Source: a virus. From it: DNA of 64,000 nucleotides. The stretch lies in IMG/VR virus record IMGVR_UViG_3300042560_001323, positions 62,001 to 126,000 of that record. One strand, written 5' to 3'. Below, piece after piece: positions 17,217 to 25,746 of this stretch (position 1 is its first letter; every line of letters starts with the position of its first letter). A model generated the notes under the pieces. It was not told the origin of the DNA. It made no database searches and saw only the letters and a program-made list of their open reading frames with translations. The translations under genes were made by a program, and so were the position numbers.

Positions 17217-18557
17217 ATGGCCTGTAAAATTGTAACTCTTACACCTTTTATGGCATATGTAAAAGAACCTTTTACAAAATTTGGTGCGACTAGTATCCAA
17301 GAAATAAAAAGAAATTTTGTAACTGTTGTAGATCAATGTAGTGGCGATACGATAGTTTATGAAATAAATAAAGACAACAAAAGAACTCCAAAAATAACCA
17401 TAACTGGAAAAAATAGTATAACTGTAAAAGATAAAACCAGTAATGTTGAAGTTCAAAAAAGTTTAGAAGAAAAAGTTGGGAAAGAAAACGCTTTAAAGCA
17501 AAGGCTCGAAAACCTCAAATCTCTTCCTCCAGATGAAATAATAAAGAATGGTTTACTAGATATTGTAGAAACCCCCGAAGATGCTCCATCAGATGCTAAA
17601 GCCGAAGGGACGGCGGCGAATAGAGAAGATTTAGATGTTCTTCAAAATGAGGGGGTTGATAATGTAAATAAAGATATATCACCACTGCCAACAAATCTTT
17701 ATTATCCCGAAAAATATAAACAGTATGAGCAAGATTATATTAAATTTCAAATTTTAGATTATAAACCTCGTATTTTTAACAAGAATAATCTAGCAAGAAA
17801 CGAGCGTTATAAAAATGAAAAGGGTGAGACAAAAAAAGATAAGTTTATAAAATCTACAATAATTTTACCAATTCAAGGTGGTATATCCGATAGCAATACT
17901 GTAAATTGGAATGGCGACCCAATGAATGCTATTGAGCAGGCAACAGCATTTGCATCTTTAATGTCTATGAATAGTACGGATTTAAAATCAGATTCTGGTA
18001 CAGTTATAGATGCAATAGGAAATTTAGTGAAAACTGACCCGTCAAATAAAGCAATTGGCGCTTACCTTCAATCATACCTTTCTAGAATGGCTGCCAATTC
18101 TAGTGCCAATTTCTTTAGCAGGGCTTTTGGCGCAATTCTGAATCCTAACCTCGAACTACTTTTTCAAACTCCAGAATTACGTTCATTTGGTCTCAGATTT
18201 GATTTGACCCCAAGAACTGAAGAAGAAGCAATACAGGTTAAACAAATCATAAGAGTTTTTAAACAAACAATGGCTCCAAGAAAAGGTGTTGCGGATATAT
18301 TTCTAAAAACTCCAATGATTTTTGATATTACTTACATAAATGGAAAACTTGAAAAAGAACATACCTCAATTAATAAAATCAAGACCTGCGCTCTCAAAAT
18401 GTTTAATGTTAACTATACTCCAAATAATCAGTATATGACATATGATGATGCTGAGGCGACAATGACTGGCTACTCATTAGAAATGCAGTTTCAAGAACTT
18501 GAACCACTATTTTACGATGATTACATTGGTATCCCATATCAGGAAATCGGGTATTAA
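17217..18557 (+). CDS. gp48: Baseplate tail tube cap gp48
   Basis: 446 residues. The C-terminal 250 residues include IILPIQGGISDSN, a helical segment with NPNLELLFQTPELRSFGLRF followed by DLTPRTEEEA, and a final beta part, matching gp48 (T4: NRTKVFTWDLTPRS). The N-terminal 170 residues are extra and rich in Lys/Glu, longer than in T4 (364 residues). gp48 sits on the baseplate and nucleates the tail tube with gp54. gp53 follows after 3 bases. Confidence 0.85.
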   Translation: MACKIVTLTPFMAYVKEPFTKFGATSIQEIKRNFVTVVDQCSGDTIVYEINKDNKRTPKITITGKNSITVKDKTSNVEVQKSLEEKVGKENALKQRLENLKSLPPDEIIKNGLLDIVETPEDAPSDAKAEGTAANREDLDVLQNEGVDNVNKDISPLPTNLYYPEKYKQYEQDYIKFQILDYKPRIFNKNNLARNERYKNEKGETKKDKFIKSTIILPIQGGISDSNTVNWNGDPMNAIEQATAFASLMSMNSTDLKSDSGTVIDAIGNLVKTDPSNKAIGAYLQSYLSRMAANSSANFFSRAFGAILNPNLELLFQTPELRSFGLRFDLTPRTEEEAIQVKQIIRVFKQTMAPRKGVADIFLKTPMIFDITYINGKLEKEHTSINKIKTCALKMFNVNYTPNNQYMTYDDAEATMTGYSLEMQFQELEPLFYDDYIGIPYQEIGY

Positions 18558-18560
18558 ACA

Positions 18561-19571
18561 ATGTCTTTCTACTTCCGCTCAGTTCCAAACTTTGAATATG
18601 TTAATCCTTCAAGTGATGCATCTATTTCTGATTATGTTCAAATTAAGAACCTATTTAAAAAGAGTAAACTTCGTGAAGATATCTTTGGAAGCCTGGTATA
18701 CTTTACAAAGTATAATGTCGTCGGCAACGAAAGACCAGACCAGATCGCCGAGAAATTCTACGATGACCCAACTCTTGATTGGGTAATTCTTTTGGCAAAT
18801 AATATCCTAGACATAAGAAGCGAATGGCCATTGGATAATACCTCATTTGATAAGATGTTGTTTGATAAGTATGGCTCTTATGAAAACCTACACAGCGGCA
18901 TTCATCATTACGAAACAGTAGAAATCAAGAACTCCCAGGGTATTACCTTACTTCCAGCTGGTATCAGACTGAATAAACAGTGGAGAACCAATGGAAACTT
19001 TATTGAAGTCAATGCTCAAAAAATTAGTCAAATCTTCTGTGGTAATGGTGTCGTTCCTTCAACTACTGCAACGGCTACACTAGTAACAGGCGTTCAAGGC
19101 TTGAAAGTTGGAGATGAAGTAATCGTTGCCAATATCTCAGAAAACTTGTTTAATGGAACATTCAAAGTTACAAGTGTTACCATTCCATTTAACGATAACA
19201 TTACTCGTTCTTTCACTTACCAATTGACAACAACTCCAGGTGTTGCAATTCCAATAATGAGCACAAGTCAACAGGAAGAAATTTCTATTGTTGTTTATGA
19301 TGGTTCTATTAGTGGAAATACTTATTACTTTGAGTATTATGACCAAGGTTTATTAAATCGTCGGTCTTCTACTAGTGCTCTAACTGAAGTTACCAACTAT
19401 GATTATGAACTGAATCTCAATAACAAGAAGAGAGAGATTTATATTCTAAAACCAAACTATCTTGGAATCATTCTTAATGATGCTGAGGCTGCAAGTAGTT
19501 ATAAAACTGGCGGGGTTCAGTTTGTTAATGATACCTTAAAGCGAGGAGATAATATTCGGATTTATTCTTAA
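18561..19571 (+). CDS. gp53: Baseplate wedge protein gp53 with C-terminal extension
   Basis: 336 residues. The N-terminal 130 residues match gp53: FRSVPNFEYVNP, YNVVGNERPDQIAEKFYDDP, LDWVILLANN. T4 gp53 is 196 residues, so the C-terminal half is an added beta-rich domain, as in cyanophages. gp53 joins wedges in the baseplate. It ends the rightward transcript, which converges with 19653-20147. Confidence 0.85.
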   Translation: MSFYFRSVPNFEYVNPSSDASISDYVQIKNLFKKSKLREDIFGSLVYFTKYNVVGNERPDQIAEKFYDDPTLDWVILLANNILDIRSEWPLDNTSFDKMLFDKYGSYENLHSGIHHYETVEIKNSQGITLLPAGIRLNKQWRTNGNFIEVNAQKISQIFCGNGVVPSTTATATLVTGVQGLKVGDEVIVANISENLFNGTFKVTSVTIPFNDNITRSFTYQLTTTPGVAIPIMSTSQQEEISIVVYDGSISGNTYYFEYYDQGLLNRRSSTSALTEVTNYDYELNLNNKKREIYILKPNYLGIILNDAEAASSYKTGGVQFVNDTLKRGDNIRIYS

Positions 19572-19652
19572 AAGGTTGACCGGTAATAATTGTTCGTAAT
19601 GGGGCTATTGATATAGTGTTGAATCCAATCACTTGCTGAGAATCCATTAGGA

Positions 19653-20147
19653 TTAGGGGGTGCTAATAAATGTAATCTTTGGTCTTAGCGGTGGTTCTTC
19701 CTCAGTTTCTTCCTTAGTGAAGTCAAACAGAGGAACGAACAATAAAGTCTTACCATCGTCCAAAAGCGTGTGCATACTCATTAATTCCCAAGTGGCATCC
19801 CTGGCGGCATACCAGGCGGCATACCAGGCGGCATCCCTGGCGGAATACCCGGCGGCATCCCCAGCGGCATACCAGGCGGCAGACCCGGCGGCATCCCTGG
19901 CGGCAGACCTGGCGGCAGACCCGGCGGCATCCCTGGCGGCAGACCCGGCGGCATTCCTGGCGGCAGAGTCTAGGGCACGGTAGCGGCGGGCAACTTCATT
20001 CCATTGGTCGGCAGTAAGACCATCCATGAACCACCAGAAGTTAAGGACGGTTTCGTAGTTTGGTCCTAGAAAGTCTTGTGGACTTGTAAGAGCTTCAGGG
20101 TTTTGAAGTTCGTTGAAGAAGTTTTGATGGGCTTTTGAGTAATACAT
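19653..20147 (-). CDS. Alanine tandem-repeat protein, copy 1
   Basis: About 164 residues if it starts at ATG 20147, aligned with its paralogues; an upstream ATG at 20180 would add 11 residues. The N-terminus has [28 protein letters not shown] and NEVARRY. The middle is a run of four-residue units of the form x-A-A-x coded by NGG NAT GCC GCC-like 12-mers. The C-terminus has [20 protein letters not shown] plus an acidic tail. Paralogues lie at 47134-47592 and 49209-49631, and a repeat-free one at 46718-47137. Function unknown. Confidence 0.75.
   Translation of the reverse strand: MYYSKAHQNFFNELQNPEALTSPQDFLGPNYETVLNFWWFMDGLTADQWNEVARRYRALDSAARNAAGSAARDAAGSAARSAARDAAGSAAWYAAGDAAGYSARDAAWYAAWYAARDATWELMSMHTLLDDGKTLLFVPLFDFTKEETEEEPPLRPKITFISTP
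19798..19972 (-). repeat. 12-bp coding repeat (GCC GCC units)
   Basis: Imperfect tandem 12-mers of the form GGCGGCATNCCN (plus strand) that encode the alanine repeat of the gene above. Variation is confined almost entirely to the first bases of two codons per unit. Confidence 0.8.
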
Positions 20148-20226
20148 AAACTCCGTTGGATTTCTAAGAGAATAACCCATCTGGAGACCAAATGGGTTAA
20201 AACGTGGACAGTCTAAAAACCGTCTA

Positions 20227-21174
20227 TCAGCCTTCTGCTAGGGCTATAAAGCGTTGTAGGTCTTCATCTTCTTCATCTTCGGCAATTGCTGCCTTTGATT
20301 TAGAATAAGAAGTCTCAAGTTCAGCAAGAATATCTTCTTTTGGATTGAGAAGTTCTTCAAGGTCTTTTTCCTGCTCTTCAACTGAAGGGGCAGACGTTGC
20401 TGGACGGGAGTTAGTCACAGCAGAAAGACGCTTTTCAAGTTCTTCGTAAGACTTGAACTTTTCGGGAGCAACGATTGCTTGTAGTGAGTGTAGTTGTTTA
20501 TACACAGTTTCAAGTTTATCATCATCACCACCCAAAAACTCCGTCTGAGATTCAAATTTGCTGTCATCGTAATTGGGCATACTGCGCTCTTTACCACCAA
20601 TAATAGTTTTGATGGTCTTTGTGATAAGACGGAAGTTTGCACCTTCCCAGAAATCAAATGGTTGAATAACTGGGTCGCCTTCAAATTCGGGCTTCATTGC
20701 AGCAACAATCTTGTCAAAGATTTTCTGTCCGAATCGGAAGATTTTGACAGTCCCTTCTACTGAAGGATCTGCAGGATTGCTCACCACATAAACATTGGCA
20801 TAATATGAAAGTTTACGTTTCCTGTCGCGGGCAACGTTCTTATCAGAGTCGTTTCCGCTATTCCAAAGTGCGCTGTTAGAGGTGCAAATCGAGCACTGTT
20901 CGCCTAAAGTAGTCGGGCAGTTTTCAATCAGCCACTTACCATTCACCTGGAAGCCGTGATTATAGAGCCTTACAAATGGGGCACCCTCACCAGCGGGAGC
21001 GGGCAGGAAGCGCAGAATTGCGCGACCGTTACCAGCCTTATCCGTTTCAAGTTTGAAAATGTTAAGGTCGTCGGAATATGAACCGCTATTCAGTTTTTCG
21101 GCTTCCTTCAGAAGTTTTTCTGTAAGAGCACCGATACCTGACTTGCTCTGCTTTTTAAGTTGTTTGAAATCCAT
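20227..21174 (-). CDS. gp32: Single-stranded DNA-binding protein gp32
   Basis: 315 residues. The core has the zinc-site ligands YNHGF, ENCP and CSIC (His and three Cys as in T4 gp32), followed by basic and aromatic DNA-binding residues (RKRKLSYYANVYVV). The C-terminus is acidic (EDEEDEDLQRF), the protein-interaction tail. It coats ssDNA during replication and recombination and recruits gp59. In T4, 32, 59 and 33 are neighbours; here three genes separate gp32 from gp59. Confidence 0.92.
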   Translation of the reverse strand: MDFKQLKKQSKSGIGALTEKLLKEAEKLNSGSYSDDLNIFKLETDKAGNGRAILRFLPAPAGEGAPFVRLYNHGFQVNGKWLIENCPTTLGEQCSICTSNSALWNSGNDSDKNVARDRKRKLSYYANVYVVSNPADPSVEGTVKIFRFGQKIFDKIVAAMKPEFEGDPVIQPFDFWEGANFRLITKTIKTIIGGKERSMPNYDDSKFESQTEFLGGDDDKLETVYKQLHSLQAIVAPEKFKSYEELEKRLSAVTNSRPATSAPSVEEQEKDLEELLNPKEDILAELETSYSKSKAAIAEDEEDEDLQRFIALAEG

Positions 21175-21253
21175 AGTACGTTAAATTGCGTTAGATGTTT
21201 GTGTTTGCGTTTTGGAAACTTTTTGAAACTCAACGGTTTGCCAACCTGTTTAT

Positions 21254-21994
21254 TTAGAAGAGTGTATCTAGGGCATTTGGAACGGGAGTTTTGTTTATTC
21301 TCTCAGAGCCAAGTTTAAAATACTCTTCATCTAATTCAATACCAATAAATCCCCTTCCATTCTTCTTTGCCGCAACACCAGTTGTGCCACTACCAAAGCA
21401 ATTATCTAAAACTACATCGTTTTCATTTGTGTAGGTCTTAATAAGATATTCCATTAAAGGAACTGGCTTTTGAGTTGGATGTAATCCTTTCTCTTGTTTG
21501 AACCGGAAAACAGTTTTTGGGTATCTAGTTCCTTCTGGGTTATCTCTATGTTTGGAATCTAGGTCACCATATACCTCACCCAACTTTTTCTGTTTTGATT
21601 TAAATCCTCCATAAGGAGTTGAAATCGTCATCTGGGGGTTATACTTCGGCCTCTTTCTATAAAAGACAACGATGTTTTCGTGAGCTTTTAATGGTTGTAT
21701 CTTGGCAACCATTGCATTTGTGCCCTGTGGCTTTTCCCATATCCATTCATATCTAAAGTTTTTTAGATTAGATGAAATAAGAGAAGTGGTAAATGGTTGA
21801 GATGCAGTGAATACCATTGCTGCATCTTCTTTTGCAATCCGGTTGTATTGCTCCCATAACGGCTCAAATGGAATAAGAATATCAAACTTTGCGGCAGTTA
21901 TTTCATAAGGAAGGTCAGCAAGAATCATATCAACTGAATCATCTGGAATAGTCTTCATTATTTCAAGACAGTCACCCTGATAAAGTTCAATCAA
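21254..21994 (-). CDS. DNA methyltransferase (amino-MTase, DLPY motif)
   Basis: 246 residues. It starts at TTG 21994, which has GGAGG nine bases upstream. The catalytic motif ADLPYE near residue 27 and the SAM motif FGSGTT near residue 200 occur in that order, with TQKP before the latter, giving a beta-class N6-adenine or N4-cytosine methyltransferase. It overlaps the next gene upstream, a putative restriction enzyme, so the pair looks like a restriction-modification unit inserted between gp32 and gp59. Confidence 0.88.
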   Translation of the reverse strand: MIELYQGDCLEIMKTIPDDSVDMILADLPYEITAAKFDILIPFEPLWEQYNRIAKEDAAMVFTASQPFTTSLISSNLKNFRYEWIWEKPQGTNAMVAKIQPLKAHENIVVFYRKRPKYNPQMTISTPYGGFKSKQKKLGEVYGDLDSKHRDNPEGTRYPKTVFRFKQEKGLHPTQKPVPLMEYLIKTYTNENDVVLDNCFGSGTTGVAAKKNGRGFIGIELDEEYFKLGSERINKTPVPNALDTLF

Positions 21995-22574
21995 TCGTAA
22001 TTACCTCCGGTTGAATATTTGACACTTCTAGATTTATTGTAGTCCAGAGTTGTCCACTTAAAGATTGTTGAATTACGGCTTGGTATCTATCAGTTTTACA
22101 GAACCAGCCACTTTGTTTTCCCATCTTTGAATATTTCGGTTGCCAGTCAGCCTCCGAATAGTTAAGAATGCGCGTATCAAAAGAGAATAGGTAGTATTCT
22201 TTTTTTTCTGTTTTTCTGCTATTAGTTGCAAGACAGACATATGCATCTTCTCGCTTATCGGAAAAAAACTTTAACTTCTGTTTAAGGGTCTTATATTCTC
22301 CACTTCTTGAACCACTGATTTGTAGTGTATTATTGGTTGGATTATACTTTCCACTCTTATTTGAAATCTTAATGGTTCTTCCTTCAATCGTGCAGATTTG
22401 ATCTTTTCCTACAGAATGAGAGCGGTCCGGCCTCCAATCTGAATATCCTTCAATGTCTTCAATGGACTTTGCAAATATCTCTTCCCAGTATTCGGCAATA
22501 ACTGGTAGTTCGTAAAGTTTGTGGTGTTCTTTTATTCTATATTCAATTCTGGTTTTTAAATCATTGTCTATCAA
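21987..22574 (-). CDS. Putative restriction endonuclease partner of the methyltransferase
   Basis: 195 residues from TTG 22574, preceded by AGAAAGGA and overlapping the end of the DUF1825 gene. The segment GKDQICTIEGRTIKISNKSG has the spacing of a PD-(D/E)xK active site (Asp, then S-x-K), and SGSRSGEYKTLKQKLKFFSD follows. Overlap with the methyltransferase and the fold pattern suggest a restriction enzyme, but I see no diagnostic family motif. Alternatives are a methyltransferase accessory or DNA-recognition protein. Confidence 0.55.
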   Translation of the reverse strand: MIDNDLKTRIEYRIKEHHKLYELPVIAEYWEEIFAKSIEDIEGYSDWRPDRSHSVGKDQICTIEGRTIKISNKSGKYNPTNNTLQISGSRSGEYKTLKQKLKFFSDKREDAYVCLATNSRKTEKKEYYLFSFDTRILNYSEADWQPKYSKMGKQSGWFCKTDRYQAVIQQSLSGQLWTTINLEVSNIQPEVITID

Positions 22575-22884
22575 TTTCCTTTCTCATTTCATCAATTAAG
22601 TATTGGACGCTATTAAGAGCATCTTGAATTGTATCCGCACCAAATAATCCTGAACAATCTTGAATTCTTTGCTTCATTTCTTGGGCTTCTTTATCTTCCG
22701 ATAGACTCAATCTTGCATAAAATAGATTGATTTTATTCAACATATCCTGAAGTGTATCAACTCTTTCAGACTTCTCTCGTAGACTTAGAGTTGGGAAAAT
22801 TAAGATATTTTCAGATATAACTGAACCAAGTTTTGAAATATTTTCAATTTCTTCTTGAACAATAGGAGAATCAAAGAAACTCAT
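22561..22884 (-). CDS. DUF1825 family protein
   Basis: 107 residues starting MSFFDSPIVQEEIENISKL, with YARLSLSEDKEAQEMKQRIQ in the middle. This matches the DUF1825 family of cyanobacteria and their T4-like phages in length and motifs. All-helical, function unknown. It is one of the better indicators of a cyanobacterial host. Confidence 0.85.
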   Translation of the reverse strand: MSFFDSPIVQEEIENISKLGSVISENILIFPTLSLREKSERVDTLQDMLNKINLFYARLSLSEDKEAQEMKQRIQDCSGLFGADTIQDALNSVQYLIDEMRKEIDRQ

Positions 22885-23471
22885 TGAATGTATTTGCGTA
22901 TTATGTTCTTGTATTTAGAGGAATCAAAATCAAGAAATGGTGCAAACTTTTCAATTTTATTGCTAACTAATGTCCATATTGGGTCTTGCAATGCCTCATC
23001 ATATTTTTCCTTCAAATTCAAAATCTCAACAAAGATAAAGAAGGTTTCAAATTTTATTGAGTTGTTAAGGTAACTTCTTAGAAGTTTTGGATGCTTTGAA
23101 CCATCTACCTTAACAACTTCAAATAAGTGTTGTGACTCCGTTAATTTTTTAAGGTCTTGCTCAAAGATATAAGACAGAGATTCTCTAATTCTTTTACTCT
23201 CTAGGTAAATTTTTTCTCCATTTTTTATGATATCTCCCACCCAAAGAGAGGATGGATTATCTGATGCAACAAAGTTAGAAACAAAGAAATCTACAATCTC
23301 CTGGGGCTTTTTCTTTCTACTCAGTCGTTCAAAAAACAACCGGTCTTTACTCTTTTTGTATGTTTCGGGAGAACATTTAATCTTTCCTTGATATTTAAAA
23401 AAATCGTATGAAGGTGTGGAAAAATGTCGCTTTAAGGCAAGAAAAGTGACGTAGACTTCATAAGGATTCAC
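22881..23471 (-). CDS. gp59: Loader of DNA helicase, gp59
   Basis: 196 residues, ATGA-type overlap with the DUF1825 gene. Features shared with T4 gp59: an N-terminal YVTFLALKRHF, YDFFKYQGKIK, the YKKSKDRLFFERLSRK region, FVSNFVASD followed by LWVGDI, ISFETFI-like IKFETFFIFVEIL and an ending LDFDSSKYKNIIRKY. gp59 loads the gp41 helicase on gp32-coated forks. It lies upstream of gp32 on the same strand, as in T4. Confidence 0.9.
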   Translation of the reverse strand: MNPYEVYVTFLALKRHFSTPSYDFFKYQGKIKCSPETYKKSKDRLFFERLSRKKKPQEIVDFFVSNFVASDNPSSLWVGDIIKNGEKIYLESKRIRESLSYIFEQDLKKLTESQHLFEVVKVDGSKHPKLLRSYLNNSIKFETFFIFVEILNLKEKYDEALQDPIWTLVSNKIEKFAPFLDFDSSKYKNIIRKYIQ

Positions 23472-23671
23472 GGGTTTTTAATAATTTCAGGTACGATATG
23501 GGTTTGAAAATACTCTTCAAATTTTTTCTTCAATTCCCTGTCTTCAATTCTCCGGGAAAATCCTAAAACTTCTTTTGTTGCTAACCAATAGATTTTTCCA
23601 CTATTATCTTTAGTTCTCGTTAGACTAGAGTAACCTAGGCCAGTAAAATGATAAGAACTTCTAATTATCAT
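23468..23671 (-). CDS. Unknown small protein between gp33 and gp59
   Basis: Sixty-seven residues, overlapping both neighbours by 4 bases. Contains YHFTGLGYSSLTRTKDNSGK and a basic helical end. No family recognised. Confidence 0.65.
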   Translation of the reverse strand: MIIRSSYHFTGLGYSSLTRTKDNSGKIYWLATKEVLGFSRRIEDRELKKKFEEYFQTHIVPEIIKNP

Positions 23672-23931
23672 AGAGGTAGCCGCGCTTTAGATGTTCGCTT
23701 CAAGAAGTTTAGTTTGATTGCATCGCCTTGAATTCTATCTTTGAGAGTCTTTGAAATTAGTTTTGTAATTGACTCAATATCAATGCTATTGACCTCACAA
23801 TATTCGGTGATTGCGGTAATATAATTCAAGTCATCCCTTTTAGAAACAAGAATCTCAATTTCTTTGGCGAATTTGTCTGGGCAGAGAAACTTTTTTTCTA
23901 TTTCTTTTTGTAGTTCTTCGGAAGCATTCAT
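23668..23931 (-). CDS. gp33: Late transcription coactivator gp33
   Basis: Eighty-seven residues. DLNYITAITEYCEVNSID and then SKTLKDRIQGDAIKLNFL parallel T4 gp33 (SYLEATTAFLEENSI, IIEKIQSEAIDENLL). gp33 bridges host RNA polymerase and the sliding clamp at late promoters. The order 32-59-33 is conserved with T4. Its presence fits the many late-promoter-like boxes seen here. Confidence 0.8.
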   Translation of the reverse strand: MNASEELQKEIEKKFLCPDKFAKEIEILVSKRDDLNYITAITEYCEVNSIDIESITKLISKTLKDRIQGDAIKLNFLKRTSKARLPL

Positions 23932-24635
23932 TGATTATCGGTGATAAATTTGTTTATATATTTTCTAAGAAGTTTAACGTATTTTTGAAGGTCTTTCTCA
24001 ATGTAAACTTCAACTTCTCCGTTTTGACAAGACATAATAATCACAAGTTGTTTTGGCATTACACTAAATCGTTCAGCGTACATATAGGCATATGAAAAGC
24101 ATTGAACAAAATAACCTTCAATCCATTCTAGTTTTTTGGGCTCCACTGATGTTTTATGGTCAATAACGCTAAGAACTCCATCAAACTCTGCAATCATATC
24201 GGGTGTTCCCGCAAGTTCCCAATCAAACGAATAAAGGGGAACTTCAATTGTATGAATCTTTCCAATTCTATTGAATGTAGAAAGAGCATTGTTGAACAGA
24301 AACTTAGCAAGAGCAGATTTTTCTGGAATTTCTTCGTTTTTAAAGTATGACTCAGAAAGAGCGTGGTATTGAGTTCCCAGTGTTGTTGCAAACTTAATAA
24401 CTCGTTTTGCCTCATCTTCGCCAACCTTCTTTCTCCATTCAGCAATCTTCTCTTTGGAGTAATTAGAAGTAACTGATGTAACAGAAATGAAAGTTTTATA
24501 GTCTTCAAAATCTGGAACCTTATAATACCTATTGCCGTCCAGAGTTACCCTTTCTATTTTCGGTATATTTAAATCTAGATGTTCAAATAACGGACGCTTG
24601 ATTTTATTTATTTTTTGTTTTAGGGTGCTACCCAT
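23928..24635 (-). CDS. PD-(D/E)xK exonuclease
   Basis: 235 residues. AGTPDMIAEFDGVLSVIDHK with TS gives the Asp and D-x-K catalytic residues of the RecB/Cas4-like nuclease fold. An upstream ALxxxYHALSESYF region supplies the conserved His/Glu. T4-like cyanophages carry this exonuclease next to gp33. Probably acts on DNA ends in recombination or host DNA degradation. Confidence 0.8.
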   Translation of the reverse strand: MGSTLKQKINKIKRPLFEHLDLNIPKIERVTLDGNRYYKVPDFEDYKTFISVTSVTSNYSKEKIAEWRKKVGEDEAKRVIKFATTLGTQYHALSESYFKNEEIPEKSALAKFLFNNALSTFNRIGKIHTIEVPLYSFDWELAGTPDMIAEFDGVLSVIDHKTSVEPKKLEWIEGYFVQCFSYAYMYAERFSVMPKQLVIIMSCQNGEVEVYIEKDLQKYVKLLRKYINKFITDNQ

Positions 24636-24684
24636 TTTTCCTCGCTCTGGAGTGGTATCACCCTAGCACATCTTCTAGAATTTG

Positions 24685-25446
24685 TCAAGTGGTCGCGGTT
24701 TCCTGCTCGTATTCGTGTTCCGCAATTAGGAAACTGCGAACCAAACCTGAGCGGATCACATCTTCAATGCCAAACTGAACCAAATCAAAACACTCCATTC
24801 TCTTAAGAACCTCGGCAAAATCAAGAAAGCCTTTACGTTCGCTCATTTTTGTCAGGTCAGATTGCTTAGAGTCACCCGCAAAAAAGATTTTACTGTCTTG
24901 GCCAACACGGGTAATGACCGTTGATAGATGATGATAGTTAAGGTTCTGGCACTCATCTACAATAAGGATGCAGTTATCATAGGTTGTGCCCCTAAGGAAA
25001 GATACACACATAAAGTCTAGAACTTTTTCGGCCTTAAGTAGACCATAGAGCATTTCAAAATCTTCTTCTGTTGGCAAGTCAAACATAGACTTTACCATAT
25101 GCTTGTATGGAGACTCAAACGGTGCAATCTTTTCACCTACATTACCAGGAACAAATCCAATTTCAAGGGATTGAACAGTTGAACGCACAATGATAATTTT
25201 ATCATATGGTGTTCTTTCGTTTAGAACATCTTTAAGAGCATTATAAAGCAAAACGTGAGTTTTACCAGTTCCAGGCGAACCATAAGCCAGAATATTTTGT
25301 CCTCTTTCATATGAATCAAAAAGTTTAGCCTGGTTATCAGTTAGTGGATGCATTTTATGTAATACATCTAAACTGATTGTTCTTTTATTTCTCTTTGGTG
25401 CCCTATTGTAGCCTTGTGCGTCTGCGGTCCGTCTTTTACGAGTCAT
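24685..25446 (-). CDS. phoH: PhoH-like ATPase
   Basis: 253 residues. Walker A is AYGSPGTGKTH near residue 53, Walker B is ILIVDECQN and the following NLNYHHLSTVITRVG and FFAGDSKQSDL are PhoH signatures. PhoH is a frequent phage gene of the phosphate-starvation ATPase family; its role in infection is unsettled. Basic N-terminus (TRKRRTADAQGYNRAPKRNK). Confidence 0.93.
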   Translation of the reverse strand: MTRKRRTADAQGYNRAPKRNKRTISLDVLHKMHPLTDNQAKLFDSYERGQNILAYGSPGTGKTHVLLYNALKDVLNERTPYDKIIIVRSTVQSLEIGFVPGNVGEKIAPFESPYKHMVKSMFDLPTEEDFEMLYGLLKAEKVLDFMCVSFLRGTTYDNCILIVDECQNLNYHHLSTVITRVGQDSKIFFAGDSKQSDLTKMSERKGFLDFAEVLKRMECFDLVQFGIEDVIRSGLVRSFLIAEHEYEQETATT

Positions 25447-25469
25447 TTAGGTTCGTTTAAGGAAATGGG

Positions 25470-25724
25470 TTAGATTTTGCTGATTTTATTTTGAGACCCG
25501 GCCGATTTACCAGCCTTTGCTAGAATTTCATTCCATCCTGGGTTCTTTTTAAGGAGTTTGTCTTTCCATTCTCCTGACTCATTGATGGGACTTGAGCATC
25601 CTTTAGACCAATCCCTCTTCCAGTCATCTTTATTTTCTTCACTCCATTTTACCCATTCTTCTATGGATATTTGTAATTCTTTTTCTTCTCCAGTTTTAAT
25701 ATTCACAATTGGATAGAAAGGCAT
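25470..25724 (-). CDS. Conserved T4-like cyanophage small protein
   Basis: Eighty-four residues starting MPFYPIVNIKTGEEKELQ, with WKDKLLKKNPGWNEILAK near the C-terminus. The pattern (NPGWNEIL) is common in cyanomyoviruses beside phoH. Function unknown; no metal-binding cysteines. Confidence 0.75.
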   Translation of the reverse strand: MPFYPIVNIKTGEEKELQISIEEWVKWSEENKDDWKRDWSKGCSSPINESGEWKDKLLKKNPGWNEILAKAGKSAGSQNKISKI

Positions 25725-25746
25725 AAATTATTCCCCCTTATTTTTA

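Noticed and set aside
19798-19972. Possible CRISPR array from GGCGGCAT repeats
   Set aside because: Units are 12 bp, contiguous, coding and without spacers; no cas genes.
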